DNA of 64,000 nucleotides from Sycobia sp. Sy_11 (Eukaryota; Arthropoda; Insecta; Hymenoptera; Epichrysomallidae), in the NCBI GenBank assembly GCA_018907035.1, contig JACCIC010000298.1, positions 124,001 through 188,000 of the forward strand, read 5' to 3'. The notes under the pieces were generated by a model. That model made no database searches, was not told the DNA's origin, and saw nothing but the letters and a program-made list of their open reading frames with translations. This document shows, piece after piece, positions 33,221 to 45,520 of this stretch. A program made the translations under genes and the position numbers. Position 1 is the stretch's first letter, and the number at the start of each line of letters is the position of its first letter.

Positions 33221-33289
33221 ACACCTATTTCCTGAGTTAAGGTCGGGCTGAAATCAATCAGGTTTTCTAGCTCGCCTATGTCGTCCAGC

Positions 33290-34300
33290 TGGTGTAGGGC
33301 TTGGGTTAATTGGTCTATATCGAGAGCTTGCTCGCAGTCGCGTTGACGATTTTACACTGCTTGTTCGATGGATCCTGGGACTTGCCGTGTCACCGTGTTT
33401 CCGGGTACTAAGCCTGTTACGTTGATGGTATGAACGTCTCCTGGTCGACGAGGTTGATCGGTCACTATGGACTGATGTAACCCCCTGCCTCTGCCGATGC
33501 CTTGGATTGCGAGATGATCCGCATAAAATACCTGGTATTTATTTCAATATATCTGCCGCAGGGATATCTAGACTTTTACAAGTTTCTTCTAATTTTCTAC
33601 AAAATTCTTCAACATCTTCTTGAGGCGCTCCGGAATATTTCATATTCCTCTGCATTAGAAGCTGGCTAGCTCATGTCTCTTCGAGATACTTGCTATTGTA
33701 TGACCTGTTTTAGTGCCAGGTTTGTGAAGTCGGAATTCAGCTTGATGTATGCGGCGGTGGTGGTGCGGGGCATTCGTTTGGCCTATAAGCTATTGCTTGG
33801 GGTTGGGGCAATAGGTGGTCCTTATTGTAGTTTTTGTATGTTAGCAACGTATTGCAGGATCCATAATTTATGGATTTCCGGGTATCTTCGTGCTATGGGT
33901 CGGTGGTGACGGCCATTGGCCCATATTATACTCTCCAAATGGAGTATTGACGCGACGCCTCCCGGTTGACGCTCTGCTGGGAGGGCGACATTTTGAATAT
34001 CTGCAGTCTTAGCAATAGCTGTTATCTTATTAGTTTTTTCTCAACTACCGCACTTAATTCAGTCGAGTTCAAAACCTCTGATATCTCCGAGATATCAGAT
34101 TGAATCTCCTCGTTCGCCTGATTCAATTCAGCAACATCCTCTTCAAAGAGTCGACGTAGATCAAATCGAACCATTCTGTTTCGTAGAGCTTCGATGTTGT
34201 TGTTAGTCTTAACATTTTGTTGCCTCGTTTCTTGTATTAGATATTCTAGCCTTCTGTCTTAGTTGACCAGTTCGTAGCTTCTTGTCGGTTTCCTTTCCAT
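33290..34300 (-). pseudogene. LTR element family B gag
   Basis: Starts with the ATG at 34300 (MERKPTRSYELVN). Then a helical stretch EEIQSDISEISEVLN, stops, and at about 33655-33540 the gag core RNMKYSGAPQEDVEEF followed by CRKLEETCKSL. That core (YSG...EDVEEFL..LE) resembles the capsid part of insect Gypsy gag. The N-terminal 600 bp are duplicated inverted at 14700-15292. Pol of this element has not been found and was probably removed before or by the LINE insertion. Confidence 0.7.
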
Positions 34301-34312
34301 TTTAATTGTACG

Positions 34313-35980
34313 GTACTATTTCGCGGTGTTTTAATATCACAGTTTGACTTTGTTTTTCTGGTCGAGATGTGTTTCTCATCTATTCTATGTTTTTCATTCA
34401 GCATTTTTTGTTTATAATTATTCGATTTAATAATGTTTATTTATTGAATTACCTTTATCTTCACAGTATCCTCCTAATTAATTACTATTTTTATTATTTA
34501 TCCTATTTACACATTTATATAGATTTTTTTTGCAAACTATTTACACTTTTACTTCAAATCATTTAGAATGTATATTAATTAGTCATTGTTCGGTTTAAAA
34601 TAGTGTAAGAGATTCGCGTGTCTTCTTTCTCTTCTTTTGTTCATAACAAGCTTCATTTCCATGCACTTCTAAGTTTCTCAACTAAATCTAAATTTCAAAA
34701 TTGTTGCCTTCACTTCGGTAATTATCTTCTTTTTCTTCCTTATTTTGTATATAATACTATTATTATTATTGAATATTTTTATTATTTTTATTTTATATAT
34801 ACTTTTTTAATATCCCATCAGATAAAAAAATGCCAATAACGCTCCATTTCCACTGTGGCTTGAGTTCTTTATAATTATTTTAAATAACATGAGGCAAAGA
34901 AAAAAACAAAATGTAAAAAAATACTTCATTAAAGTAATGGAAAATTCTTGCAAAATGTTTTTTGATTCATCATACAGGTACGGAAAATTTCAACCAAAAT
35001 TTGTTTATTATCTATTTATTGTTAATACAATTTTTATATCCTTAGTCAGCTTTACCTATATATTTATTTAAATTTGAAATGTATAATTTATTTTATCTAT
35101 TTTTCTAAATTATGAATTATTTATTTATTTATATTATTTATATTTTACTAGTTGTTATTGCTTATTTACCAGTTAATTGTATGGGTATCCTTGAACAGCT
35201 TTCTTCCACTTATACCTTGAGTATATTGTATATTGTTGATCATTATTTAAATTGTTCGTTATTTATTTATCTACTATCTATTTAAAAACTATTAATTATG
35301 TGTTTTATGTTTGTTTGTCTATTACGTTAATCCTTTTTATAGCAGCTGATGTTTTTAGGTTTGACAAAAATCTGCGTATATTACATATGCCTGAAATGTG
35401 TTAGCTGTCAAGTGTTACTGCTCAATTGTACAGACTTGGAGACTATGAGTGAAATATAAAAATTTCCTTTACTTCTAATTGATCAGACAGGTGATCATAC
35501 AAGTTCTTCAAACTAGTGGGCTGGACGACAGGGAGAAGGGACAGTAGTATACACCATTCAGGACTTAATTAATCAGATGTATATAAGAAATAAATCGATA
35601 CGCATGGAATATAAATTATATATTAGATTTATGCAAGTAGATGAAAATATATAACATGAATAGAAACATAATATTGTCACATTTAAATATTTTTGAGTAC
35701 AACAATATGAATAAAGCATTTCAAAGTTATATTATGTATGCATGTATTTAAAAATTATAGTATATCAGTTATAGCAATATGACTGGCTCAACATTAATTG
35801 AACATTACTTTCATTCTTATAATAAAAGTTTTCCTACGAGAACGCGATTTTTGACAAGAGGGAGGGGTTAAGGGAAAAGAATGTTTATTGCTTTTATGAT
35901 TTATTTTTGATTGCGTGCCCTAGCAGTATCTGCTATAAACGGCGGTGCTACAGCACATGTTGTGCGCAGATCTGTTGCAG
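34313..35980. other. AT-rich stretch without recognised genes
   Basis: Low-complexity T/A-rich sequence. Several open frames of 60-75 codons lack any conserved motif and have the composition expected by chance. Confidence 0.5.
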
Positions 35981-35984
35981 CGCA

Positions 35985-36285
35985 TGTTGTCCGGGACGAT
36001 AATGCTTTGGTCAGGACGTAGACGACTCACTTCGGAATTGAACAGTAGGTGCTCTGGAGGTTGGCTGGCTGATGCGACACAAGCGCAGGGATTATTTCGT
36101 ATCGTTTTTCGTTAAAAGCCTCCGCGTCCTGCGGCAGTTAAGCTAAAAAGAGAGGGAATTTTCTCTTCCTCTTCTTCTCGCTCGACGCGCACTCCTGCAG
36201 CTGGCAGTTCGCGGATTCTCGTGTATACGGGCGTACACTCGGTTTACGTCGATACAGGCAGACAAAATGGCCGATCAGAATATAT
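35985..36285 (-). repeat. LTR family B fragment (5' LTR side)
   Basis: Matches 26780-27045 in the same orientation: TTTGGTCAGGACGT, AACAGTAGGTGCTCTGGAGG and the ACACTCGGTTTAC block, ending GACAAAATGGC. This would be what remains of the 5' LTR of the minus-strand element whose gag is at 33290-34300. Confidence 0.65.
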
Positions 36286-36304
36286 ATAAATAATATATAT
36301 TACA

Positions 36305-36445
36305 ACGATTATCCTGATCCGGTCTGGCTACAGCCGGATAGGAGACCGCTGCAAGGCTCCAGATTGCCAACGTGGTTAATGCATTACCTTAATATCCAAG
36401 CGTCAGACGCTTACACGCGTCTGGTTCTAAGCCCTTGTTCCTTGT
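36305..36445 (+). repeat. tRNA-like repeat with TIR-like head (possible SINE)
   Basis: ATTGCCAACGTGGTTAATGC (36363-36382) looks like the A-box arm of a class II (Ser/Leu) tRNA, and GGTTCTAAGCC (36423-36433) like a degenerate B box. Between them lie the palindrome AAGCGTC-A-GACGCTT (36398-36412) and the overlapping hairpin AGACGC...GCGTCT (36405-36422). The head CCTGATCCGGTCTGG (36313-36327) is found inverted at 8012-8026. Confidence 0.4.
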
Positions 36446-36574
36446 GAGACCCGTCCAATATTCTGTCAAGTGGCTTCAGCTACCTATAATGGTATGAGGA
36501 GGGCTCGAGGGTGCGTACCCATAGAATACGCTGTATACTTCAAGTTAACAAAGATTATTACGATCCTTTAATTG

Positions 36575-36645
36575 TGTTTTTGCTGACTGCTTATATACAA
36601 ATTAATAAACATTTTCATTGGTCTTACAGTCCAATTAAATCAATC
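36575..36645 (+). repeat. Short repeat shared with 7940-8010
   Basis: ACTGCTTATATACAAATTAAT and the neighbouring CTTTAATTGT block and ACAGTCCAATTA block are found in the same order at 7940-8008. Confidence 0.5.
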
Positions 36646-37140
36646 GAAAATTATACGGAATAATATCAATATATATTTATATTAATTGTTCAGCGTGGTT
36701 ACGAGGCTTATAAACCAACGTTTCCGAATCAGTTTAAAGCGTCACCGGCGAGCCGGGAGGGGATAGGGTAGTATGTTGATCCTACATTATCGTGCGCTCG
36801 TATGAATATCGCAGTGCTGTAAAAACCCGCTAAGTTATTCAAAACATTCTATCTCCTCGACGGCAAGCGTCTAGATGACTTTAGACTATATTCTGCGTTA
36901 AATTTGTATATTTTTAAGTCGAATTTGTGTAAAATATTCGTGCGAGTTTTGTTTTGTTAATCTTTTCGAACTGTATAGCGACTAGATTTAAATCTTGCCG
37001 TATTAACTGATAAATGAATTTTTCAATTGCAAGCCGGCATATAATTGCGTATTTTCTGTAGTATTATTTTATTAATTTGGCGACGCGATTTATTTAAGAA
37101 ACATCAGTATCATCTTTTCTGCGAACTTTGTGTGTTCAAC

Positions 37141-38117
37141 ATGGCTAAAACACTTATGCAGGCACAAATCCGTCTAGTAACGTTCATATCTAATTTTTTA
37201 AAAAATACAAAAGACAATAAATCTTCTGGTACTCTTACGATTACCTACTATGAAGCACGCCTCAAACTATTAGAACGTTACTACAACGAATTGTTCACGC
37301 GCCATGATGAACTACTTTCTCATTCGATTGAGCTAAGAGAGCATGAATATTTTTCAAAGAATTATTTCACATGCGCGAAAAATTCGTACGTCGCTGCATT
37401 CGTCGATATCAATGCAGAAACCGACCGGCTGCGTTCAGATTCTACTATGCAGTCTCGCCAGTTCCAAGGTGTTAAGTCGAACGATTTATCAACCGCGACG
37501 CATCACGTAAAGGTTCCTGCGTCTCGTTACCGAAATTCTCTGGAAATCAAAATGACTGGGAGTCATTTAAACAGTGTTTCGTATCACTTATTATAAGCAA
37601 GCGCGAATATTCCGATGTCGATAAGCTACAGTATCTGCTTAGTACAGTTGAAGGGAAAGCGGCAACCCGACTTCGTGGCATAGAAGTAACTGACGCAAAC
37701 TTCAAGGTCGCTTGGGATAAATTAAAAAAACGTTACGACAATACTCGTAAGCGCCTCGCGAATTATCTTGAATTTTTGATACAGCTATCGACTGTTCGTT
37801 CACCAAACGTATCAGAATTAGAAGTTTTAATTGATGCCGTCGAAGTCGCAGTAAGAGGACTCGAAATACTCGGTTGTTCCATTGCATCATACGATAATTG
37901 GTTTGTTTATTGTATCGTTAAAAAATTAGATGCGCATACACGCGAAATATGGAAAATCTCGCAGGAAAAACAAGATTTTTACACTTACTCCGACTTAATG
38001 TCGTTTTTGGACCGTCACCTGCAATCACTGGATCACGCACACGGTAATGCGGAAAACCGTTCACCTCGCGTTTCTCAGACTAAACAGTCTGGCTTAAAAC
38101 CAATGCGACATTCATGA
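37141..38117 (+). pseudogene. BEL/Pao gag
   Basis: Starts MAKTLMQAQIRLVTF at 37141. A helical N-terminal region is followed, after a frameshift near 37590, by the conserved gag core DKLQYLLSTVEGKAATRLRG, YDNTRKRLANYLEFL and VEVAVRGLEILG, the DUF1759 type typical of BEL/Pao. The zinc knuckles and the aspartic protease expected next are missing: the frame stops at 38117 and RT sequence starts 24 bp later. Confidence 0.85.
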
Positions 38118-38140
38118 AGGAATATCTTTAACTAGGTCAC

Positions 38141-38610
38141 ATGAAGGCCGTAACACCACCTCTCGATGATTTCAATTTCTACTTACCCCATCATGGAATT
38201 TATCGAGCGGATTCGAATAAAATCCGCGTAGTCTTCAATGCCTCACAAAAAGATTCGAATGGAATCGCTCTTAACCACGTTCTACTACCAGGGCGGAAAT
38301 TACAGTCAGATATCACACTGGTAATTTCGCGTTGAAGATTCGGTCGCATAGCTATTGTCACCGACATTGCAAAAATGTTCCGGCAATTTCTTGTGCATGA
38401 GGAAGACCAAAAATAGCAACGGCTCGTTTGGAGAGAAACATCCGACGCCTTAATTGCTCATTACGTCACGGCTACAGTGACTTATGGAATGACTTGTGCT
38501 CCGTACCTTGCGATGAAGGCAATCCTCCAACTAGCTGAGGATGGTCGTTATTCGTACCCTTTAGCATCTATGATACTTATTAATCAAATTTACGTTGATG
38601 ACTTTTTTTA
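38141..38610 (+). pseudogene. BEL/Pao reverse transcriptase
   Basis: Pieces: FYLPHHGIYRADSNKIRVVF, NASQKDSNGIALNHVLLPG, IAIVTDIAKMFRQFLVHEED and the catalytic box INQIYVDDFF. Stops occur after VISR and before QRLVW. The catalytic aspartates are kept. The N-terminal part of RT and the protease were lost in a deletion at 38117-38141. Confidence 0.87.
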
Positions 38611-39835
38611 GCTACCCATGATGAGCAACATGCTGCAGCACAGCACGATCAGCTGATTCAGCTTCTCGCCTCTGCAGGTATACAGCTAGTAAAGTGGTCA
38701 AGCAATCATCAGAAACTTCTTGAAGAAATTTCGGAAGGTGATTTTCGCAACCTTCCATGTGTTTCAGAAGATGTTGTCTCAACCGTTGGTCTGAAGTGGG
38801 ATACTCAAGCAGACGAATTTCTATTTAATTCGTCACTGCCAGCTCCCATTCATCCTATTTCAAAAAGAACAGTATTATCTGATACTGCTAGTCTTTACGA
38901 TCCGTTAGGACTTATCGCGCCTGTTTTAATTCAAGCAAAAATTTTATTACAGGACTTATGGATCAATCAGCTGGATTGGGATGCCGCTGCCACACGAATT
39001 GCTGAATAAATGGCTCAACTTTCGTTCTTCGCTGAATCATCTACCAGCCATCCGTATACCAAGATGCATAGGAACCTCCGGTGACCAAACTTGGAGCCTT
39101 CATGGGTTTGCAGACGCATCGATGCGAGCCTATGCCGAAGTCATTTACGCGGTCGTCCCAGGATGCAATCCGGCACTGCTCATGGCAAAAACTCGGGTCG
39201 TCCCGGTAAAAGTTGAGACACTGCCTCGACTTGAACTTTGTGGTGCAATACTCCTGACGCGCTTAACTCAACATGTGCTGTCAGGCATAACTCGAACTCC
39301 CTCGTCGATCAATCTTTGGAGCGACTCAAAGGTCGTACGCGACTGGCTTGATAGCCATCCATCAAGATGGCCAACCTTCGTAGCGAACCGCGTCAGCGAA
39401 ATTAGTACCTCGTTTCCAGAAGTAATTTGGAAGTACGTCGGCGGCAAGGACAATCCAGCAGATTGCGCTACCCGAGGATTGCCCCCTGAAGAACTGGCTC
39501 AATTTTCATTATGGTGGGAAGGACGGGATTGGTTTTCTCGCCCACCCTCCGAATGCCCTGTCAATACCACCTTATCTCAGGAGCAGCGACATGCTCATCA
39601 TATGACCGAGAGGCTAGCTCAATTGCCAATGGAGCGAGACGAACTTACGACCTTTAAAAAGTTCTCCTCTTTCTCGAAGATCGTTCGAATTTTAGCATTC
39701 GTCCTTCGTTGGAAGCTAAAAGCTGATCAAAAACCTCCATGTATTGCTGCTCAATTCACTGCTCAGGAGCAAAACGCAGCTCAACTCTCTCTATTTTGTC
39801 TAATTCAACGTTGACACTTCAATACTGAAATTATT
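38611..39835 (+). pseudogene. BEL/Pao RNase H and A17-type region
   Basis: After the RT: AGIQLVKWSSNHQKLLEEI, VSTVGLKWDTQADEFLF, LYDPLGLIAPVLIQAKILLQ (conserved in all Pao elements), a frameshift near 38990, then a 277-codon open frame with LHGFADASMRAYAEV, RLELCGAILLTRL, LWSDSKVVRDWL and KDNPADCATRGLPPEEL. This is the RNase H-like block of Pao polyproteins. It runs without a stop for over 800 bp, the best kept part of the element. Confidence 0.88.
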
Positions 39836-39839
39836 TCGA

Positions 39840-40890
39840 TTTCTGCAGCTAAACAACTCCAGCGACGCAGCCCTCTTGTAAAGCTAACTCCGTTCCTGGA
39901 TGTCAACGGCTTATTTCGAGTCGGCGGAAGACTACAAAATGCTTCATTGTTTAAAGTGGAACGACATCCAATAATTCTGCCCGGGCGATCCAGCTTCGTT
40001 CGGCTTCTCGTCAACGAGACTCACCGTCTCACTCTTCATGGAGGAGTCCAAATAATGAAAAGTATTCTGAATCGTAGATTTTGGATTGTCCGACGCAATC
40101 GATTAGATTCATCAGTATATCGACAATGCGTAACTTGCACCAGATATGGACATTCACCGGTCAGTCAACAGATGGCTCCGCTACCTGCTGAACGTGTAAC
40201 ACAAGGGCGACCATTCGTAATCACCAGGTTAGACTATGCTGGGCCTATCTCAATACTTTTTTCAAAAGGATGAGGAGCTAAAACTATAAAAGGTTATGCA
40301 GCGATCTTTATTTGTCTCGTCGTGAAGGCGATCCACATCGAAATAGTCTCTGATTTATCTACGGATGCGTTTCTGGCCGCCTTCTCACGATTCACAGATC
40401 GATGTGGGCTATGTAGCACCATTTTTTCAGATAATGAGACGACATTTACAGGCGCAGACGGAACGTTGCGCCACCGGTTCAAGAAGACTTCCGCTTTCTC
40501 TCAGGGTATTTTCAAGCATCTCGCAAATCAGGGAACGTAGTGGAAGTTTATACCGCCTCGAGCACCGTATTTTGGCGGGCTCTGGAAGGCTGCCGTCCGA
40601 AGCTTCAAATACCACCTTCGTCGAGTGATTGGAAACATTAAGCTTACGTTCGAAGAACCGTCTACGTTGTCTGCAAAAATAGAAGCCTGCCTTAATTCGA
40701 GGCCACTCTGCCTTCTCAGTTATGAAGCGCACGCCACTTCCTGATCAGATCAGCGCCCCTGACGATCCCGGAACCAATATTGGATTTTTCAACCAAAGTC
40801 TCATTCAAGTCAAGATGGGAGCTCGTCAATCAAATGTGGGACTCTTCCTGGGTGCGTTTAAAGATTATTACATAACTAATCGGTAGTCTA
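39840..40890 (+). pseudogene. BEL/Pao integrase and start of DUF5641
   Basis: HPIILPGRSSFVRLL, THRLTLHGGVQIMKSIL, CVTCTRYG (zinc-binding part), LDYAGPI, KAIHIEIVSDLSTDAFLAA, FSDNETTFTGA and, after a frameshift, [15 protein letters not shown] carry the integrase core; the DDE positions (D in LDYAG, D in SDNE, E expected after GGLWEA, here K) suggest the third acidic residue is changed. The tail RWELVNQMWDSSW (other frame) is the start of the DUF5641 domain, which is then cut off. Confidence 0.85.
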
Positions 40891-40960
40891 TACTTTCGGT
40901 AGCCTGTATATTCGGTAGACTATATGTCAGAGAGTCTATACATCAGGAAGCCTGTAATAA
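40881..40960 (+). repeat. 16-bp tandem repeat, about five units
   Basis: Units CGGTAGTCTATACTTT, CGGTAGCCTGTATATT, CGGTAGACTATATGTC, AGAGAGTCTATACATC, AGGAAGCCTGTAATAA follow each other with a strict 16-bp step. It begins where the BEL/Pao coding sequence ends. Confidence 0.8.
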
Positions 40961-42460
40961 TACCTCTTTTCGTGTCTCGCCGTCGGGTTCAGGTCTCGCG
41001 TATCATACGTTCTCATCTCCTAAACCTACGTCCTTATATACTACTGAATGCTAATAAAAAGAGGTAAGGACGGAAGTCATCGTGGGCGGTATCCGTGACA
41101 CTCGCTCACGATTGTGGAAACGGGAAACGCATCCGAGACAGCCCATCGACCCGGCCACATCAGCCCCTAACGCTAGGATACTGCCCAGGCAATTTTGCTA
41201 TATGTTGTTATCATTTGTTTTGTTGTTAAATTTGCAATAAAACATATTCTATCATCTAAACCGCACTGTATAGAATAGATATTGAAAATTTGAAGACGAT
41301 CGGTCTACTAGTTTTGACACCTACAAGAGACATACATTCTCTTATTTATATAAGAATATATGTCTGCATGTACTTTATAGACGCCAACATTACTAAAGCG
41401 ATTACCTTCAAATTTTCAGTACGTATTATAAATAAAATTAAGAAACAGGTATCAACTAGGTTTAAAGCTGGAACCTTGTTTCGGATTAGTAAATGAACAT
41501 TTTAATTCGGATTTAAGTTTCAATTAGTACAAATAGAAAAAATTAATATTTATACAATATTATAATATTATGTTCTTTATAGAATAAAAGATATATCGTA
41601 CGATACATAAATAGTTTGAAAGAATTACAGAAGAATAATAAATTCTGTTTTTAGATTGAGACTACTAAATATCAAAAATTTAACTTGGTTTTGTATTAAC
41701 TCGTATGAGAGACCCTCTGGGAATGAGATTTATTTTATTAGTAACCCTCGCAAAAATGAAAGATTCTTTTTATAAATGAACCATGTATTGATATGAAAAT
41801 TCTAATGATATTTTGATAGTTAAGTATCAATGGTAATTTTATGGAGATATTTATTTACAAAAGCGGTCACATCGTGTATTTCCGGAAGTACAATGCCTGC
41901 CGTACAGGGAAACTGACAGACTACATTGGATATTTCGACATGCGCGTAATTCAAAATATCATGAGATATCTTAAGTATTAGAACAAAAATTATTATACAC
42001 ATAATAATTTTATAACTTTACGTCCTTCATGTGAGCTACGTCGTAGCCCGGTTCAATCCACCTCGACACCTGACCGTTCAACCCACCATCAGACTCTCTC
42101 GTGCAAGTCTCTTTTAATTTCCCGGTTTATTTACACTGTACATTTGGCCTACACTCAATCCACGTAGGCCCTTGGTCGCTGAGCCCACCACTAAGTTACC
42201 TACAGTCCAATTATTTATTTAAAGTCAATTCTAGCTTTCACTCAACCCACCAGAGTTTTGAATTGAGTTACTGTTAAATTTCTTTTCAGGATTAGGTATT
42301 TGTTATGGAGCCAGCTTTTCAAATTTTCTTTTCGAATAACCCCTTTTTTAATTAACAATATGTATTTTAAATAATATAATAATAACAAAAATCTCGAAAA
42401 AAGATATATAAAAATACAAAAATAAAACATTAGTGAAAAGAATACTATAGATAAATTTCA
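40961..42460. other. Possible BEL/Pao 3' end, then AT-rich sequence
   Basis: 40961-41250 is GC-richer and has an AATAAA near 41238, as a BEL 3' LTR would, but no matching 5' copy was found near 36.3-37.0 kb. From 41300 on it is AT-rich and non-coding. At 42050-42252 a loose motif TCAAYCCACC recurs several times. Confidence 0.35.
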
Positions 42461-42689
42461 CTGTCGCGCAGCTGCACCTTGTCCTATTACGTTTAGGAAT
42501 AGGATGGCTCGCTCGCCACGATCCGATATAACAGAATATTTCGTTTCTATTATAAATTTATATTATATTTTACATTTAACATAAATAATTTTTAAGCATT
42601 TAGCCCCGGGTTTCTTTAGAAGATTATATTTTAATTTCTTATTAAATTTAAATATATTGCATTATTTATTTTTCGTGTCACGCGTGCGA

Positions 42690-43145
42690 ATTTCGCGCTG
42701 AGTGTACAAGAGCGTGCCATCCGCTATCACGCCGACGATAGGTTTTCCCTCGACTAACTGGTTTTGAGGCCACCAGCACATTGAATTTTACACCCAGAGT
42801 ATCGCTATTTAAGTTTTGAGAGAGAGAGAGAGAGAACGGTCCCCACTCTGTGACCGTTCCCTCTCACCGCTCCGCATTTCGAAGCTCGCGATGCTTGCCC
42901 CTTACGTGCCAAGCTGCGCCGTAGAACTTTCGACGATTGCTTCGCGCCGCGCTCTCCACACCGTGCAAGTTTCGCTGCTTCTTCTCTCGCCACGCCGTCT
43001 GCTGCTCACCGAGCTCGCATCAGCCCGTAAACAGAGAACGTCTATTCGAGCGTCTTCGGACGCGCTCGATTTTCTTTCTCTCGCTTTTCCGCGCGACTCT
43101 TCTCGGGCGGTCGTTGACTTTAGAGAAATTCTATATTGTATTATA
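42690..43145. other. GC-rich island with (GA)n, LTR-like
   Basis: A GC-rich block in AT-rich surroundings, opened by a (GA)n run at 42817-42834. It resembles in composition the R/U5 part of the LTRs near 16.3 and 18.8 kb but I could not align it to them. Overlapping long frames on both strands show it is not clearly coding. Confidence 0.3.
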
Positions 43146-43283
43146 ATACAATACATAATTCCATTTCTTTTGTAATGATTTATAGTTAATTAATTAATAA
43201 TCTTTTTTAATTAATTACTAAAAAAGGGTTTTATTGTTAATATATTGCACGAGCTTATGGCTCGTCGCAATTTCATGTCATTA

Positions 43284-44425
43284 TTAGGTGTGCAACTTTG
43301 CTTCCTCCTCTTTACAATAGATGGCTGTAGCGACAAGTGGTATTCGACATAAATAGATCGTAGATGCCATACAATAAGCTTAGGTATTTGTAAACATACT
43401 GTCATCGAAATATTTCTCGACTTGTGTCGGCTTCATTAAGTTATTCTCGATTAAACAGAAATCTGCGACTGAAGCTCATCAAATGCTCTCAAATACCTAT
43501 TATGTGGCCGTATCTTAGTGAAAAAACGTATCGAGAGTGGTTTTAGCGCTTAAAAAACGGTAATTTACACATCGAAGGCGATCATGGCGGTAGAAGAGAC
43601 GAGGATTTCGAAGATGCTGAATTGGAGATATTATTTGGTTAAGATGCGCGTCAAACACACCACGAATTGATAGGATCTTTGGGAATGACGTAACAAGTTA
43701 TTTCAAAATGCCTGAAAGTCATGGGAATTATTCAGAAGAAAGAAAATTGGGTGCCGTGCGAGTTGAAACCGAGAGATGTTAAACGAAGTATGTAATTAGC
43801 TACTTATAAGGCAAAGATGGAAGGGATTTTTGCATCGCATCGTGACTGGGGACGTGTTCATTACAATAATCTCAAGCGCAAAAAATCATGCGGACATCCC
43901 GGCCATGCTTCCACATCGATGGCCAAATCGATTATTCACGGTTCCAAGGTCATGCTTAGTATTTGGTGGGACGAACTTTGTTCAAACCGACTAAACAATC
44001 ACAGGCGATCGTTATCGAATGTAATTAATGCGTTTGAGCCGACCATTGAAAGACAAACGGCCGTAATACAACAATAGACATGAAAAAGTGATTTTACAGC
44101 ATGGCAATGCTCGAACCCATGTTGCGAAAGTACTCAAGAGATATTTGGAATCGTTGAAATGAGAAGTTTTATTCCATCCGCCGTGTTCTCCAGACGTTGC
44201 TCGCTAAGACTGATATTCTTATTTCGATCAATGACATACGGCCTGGCTGACCAGTATTTCCAGTCTTATGAAGAAGTAAAAAATTGGATCGATTCGTGGA
44301 TCGCTTCAAAAGGAGGCGAGTTTTTTCAACGCGGGATCATATTATACCCGAAAGATGGGAGAAAGTAGTGACCAGCGATGGACAATATTTTGAATTATAA
44401 ATGTATAACCAGTTTTTTAAAATAA
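43284..44425 (+). pseudogene. Mariner (mauritiana-type), 3' truncated
   Basis: Left terminal repeat TTAGGTGTGCAACTTTGC at 43284 after TA. Transposase pieces: ATEAHQMLSNTYY, YREWF*RLKNGN, MGIIQKKENWVPCELKPRDV, HPGHASTSMAKSIIHGSKVM and IWWDEL, then a DNARTHV-like piece near 44110, TYGLADQYFQSYEEVKNW and the end KKVVTSDGQYFEL in another frame. The second and third aspartates are in damaged frames. The right terminal repeat is missing: sequence similar to the 7.5 kb copy stops near 44425. Same lineage as 7161-7612. Confidence 0.85.
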
Positions 44426-45520
44426 GTTATTGTATATTATAAATAGGTATTTTAGAAGGATTTTATAAATAAACATATAAAAATACTTCAAAAATTAAAC
44501 AAGAGAATGAATTTCAAAGAAATAATCATTTTGATTCTAAAGATTATATAGAAAATTCAAAGTTTTTTTTATTTAGAAGCAAACAGTAAATATAATTCAA
44601 TATACTTTAATCATTATTCTTTTGCTTATTATATACATTCCGGTTTGACATTTTTTAATATCAATGAAGTAGATTTATATACGATTTCATATATAAGAAA
44701 TTAAAGTACTAGGAGAGTTGAGAAATTAGGATACTGTTATCAAATTGTAGTTAGCTTTGGCTGCTCTAATAACGCTCGCAAATGAAATCAAACGTTTCAA
44801 CAAGAAACTAGTATCAAGATCAACCATTTTTTAAACATAATTTGTACTGCTTAAAGTTTGACAACATTGCCGATGAGGCAGCTTTAAAAATATTATTTTT
44901 TAAGTTAATATTTCGTATGATGCTCCGCTCGAGTCGGATGGGGACCAAACTGAAACATTTTCAGTCCAGCAACCTGAGAGCGTAACGGAAGTAATGAATG
45001 CGACGGCAGTGACGTACTTGGCTACTACCCCGACTTCTTTGTTTTACATATGTTTTAGTCATATTTTTTTGTTTAAATGTTCTTTATTGAAAACGCTGGG
45101 CTTTGCCGCAATATTTCTATTGACTATTCTATATCCTCCGTTGGTTTGAATTTTATTTTTTTCCAATTTTCAAATAGTATTTGTGGTGAGCATTCCAAAA
45201 AACATAAATAAAGAATATTTGAACATAGTGGAGTAAGGTGACTAATAAAACATAGAATTGCCATCTCATTTATGTCAATTCAAAAAGGAAATAGGAAAAT
45301 CTATTTTTAATAATAAAAATAATAAAAATATAAAAAATAATAAAATAATGCTTCATAAAATAAATCCTCAGACAAAGATTGTATAAAACTAAAGTTTTGT
45401 AAAAGTCTAAAAATAAAAACCTACGAAAAGTAAACAGTATATGAATATTAAAAAAAAATTATCAATATTGTAAAAAAGTATGCTACGAAACTCATCACGA
45501 GATCCACAACGAATTGAATA
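44426..45520. other. AT-rich stretch without recognised genes
   Basis: No motif on either strand. A slightly GC-richer block at 44920-45040 reads no known protein. Confidence 0.45.

Noticed and set aside
33673..33909. Membrane-protein-like frame on the plus strand
   Set aside because: It is antisense to the family B gag; the inverted copy at 15027-15245 shows the same hydrophobic antisense read.
40881..40960. CRISPR-like array
   Set aside because: Units are directly adjacent without spacers and the genome is eukaryotic; it is a minisatellite.
42240..42430. Minus-strand frame of 62 codons
   Set aside because: AT-rich chance frame dominated by Phe, Leu, Ile, Lys and Tyr codons, no motif.
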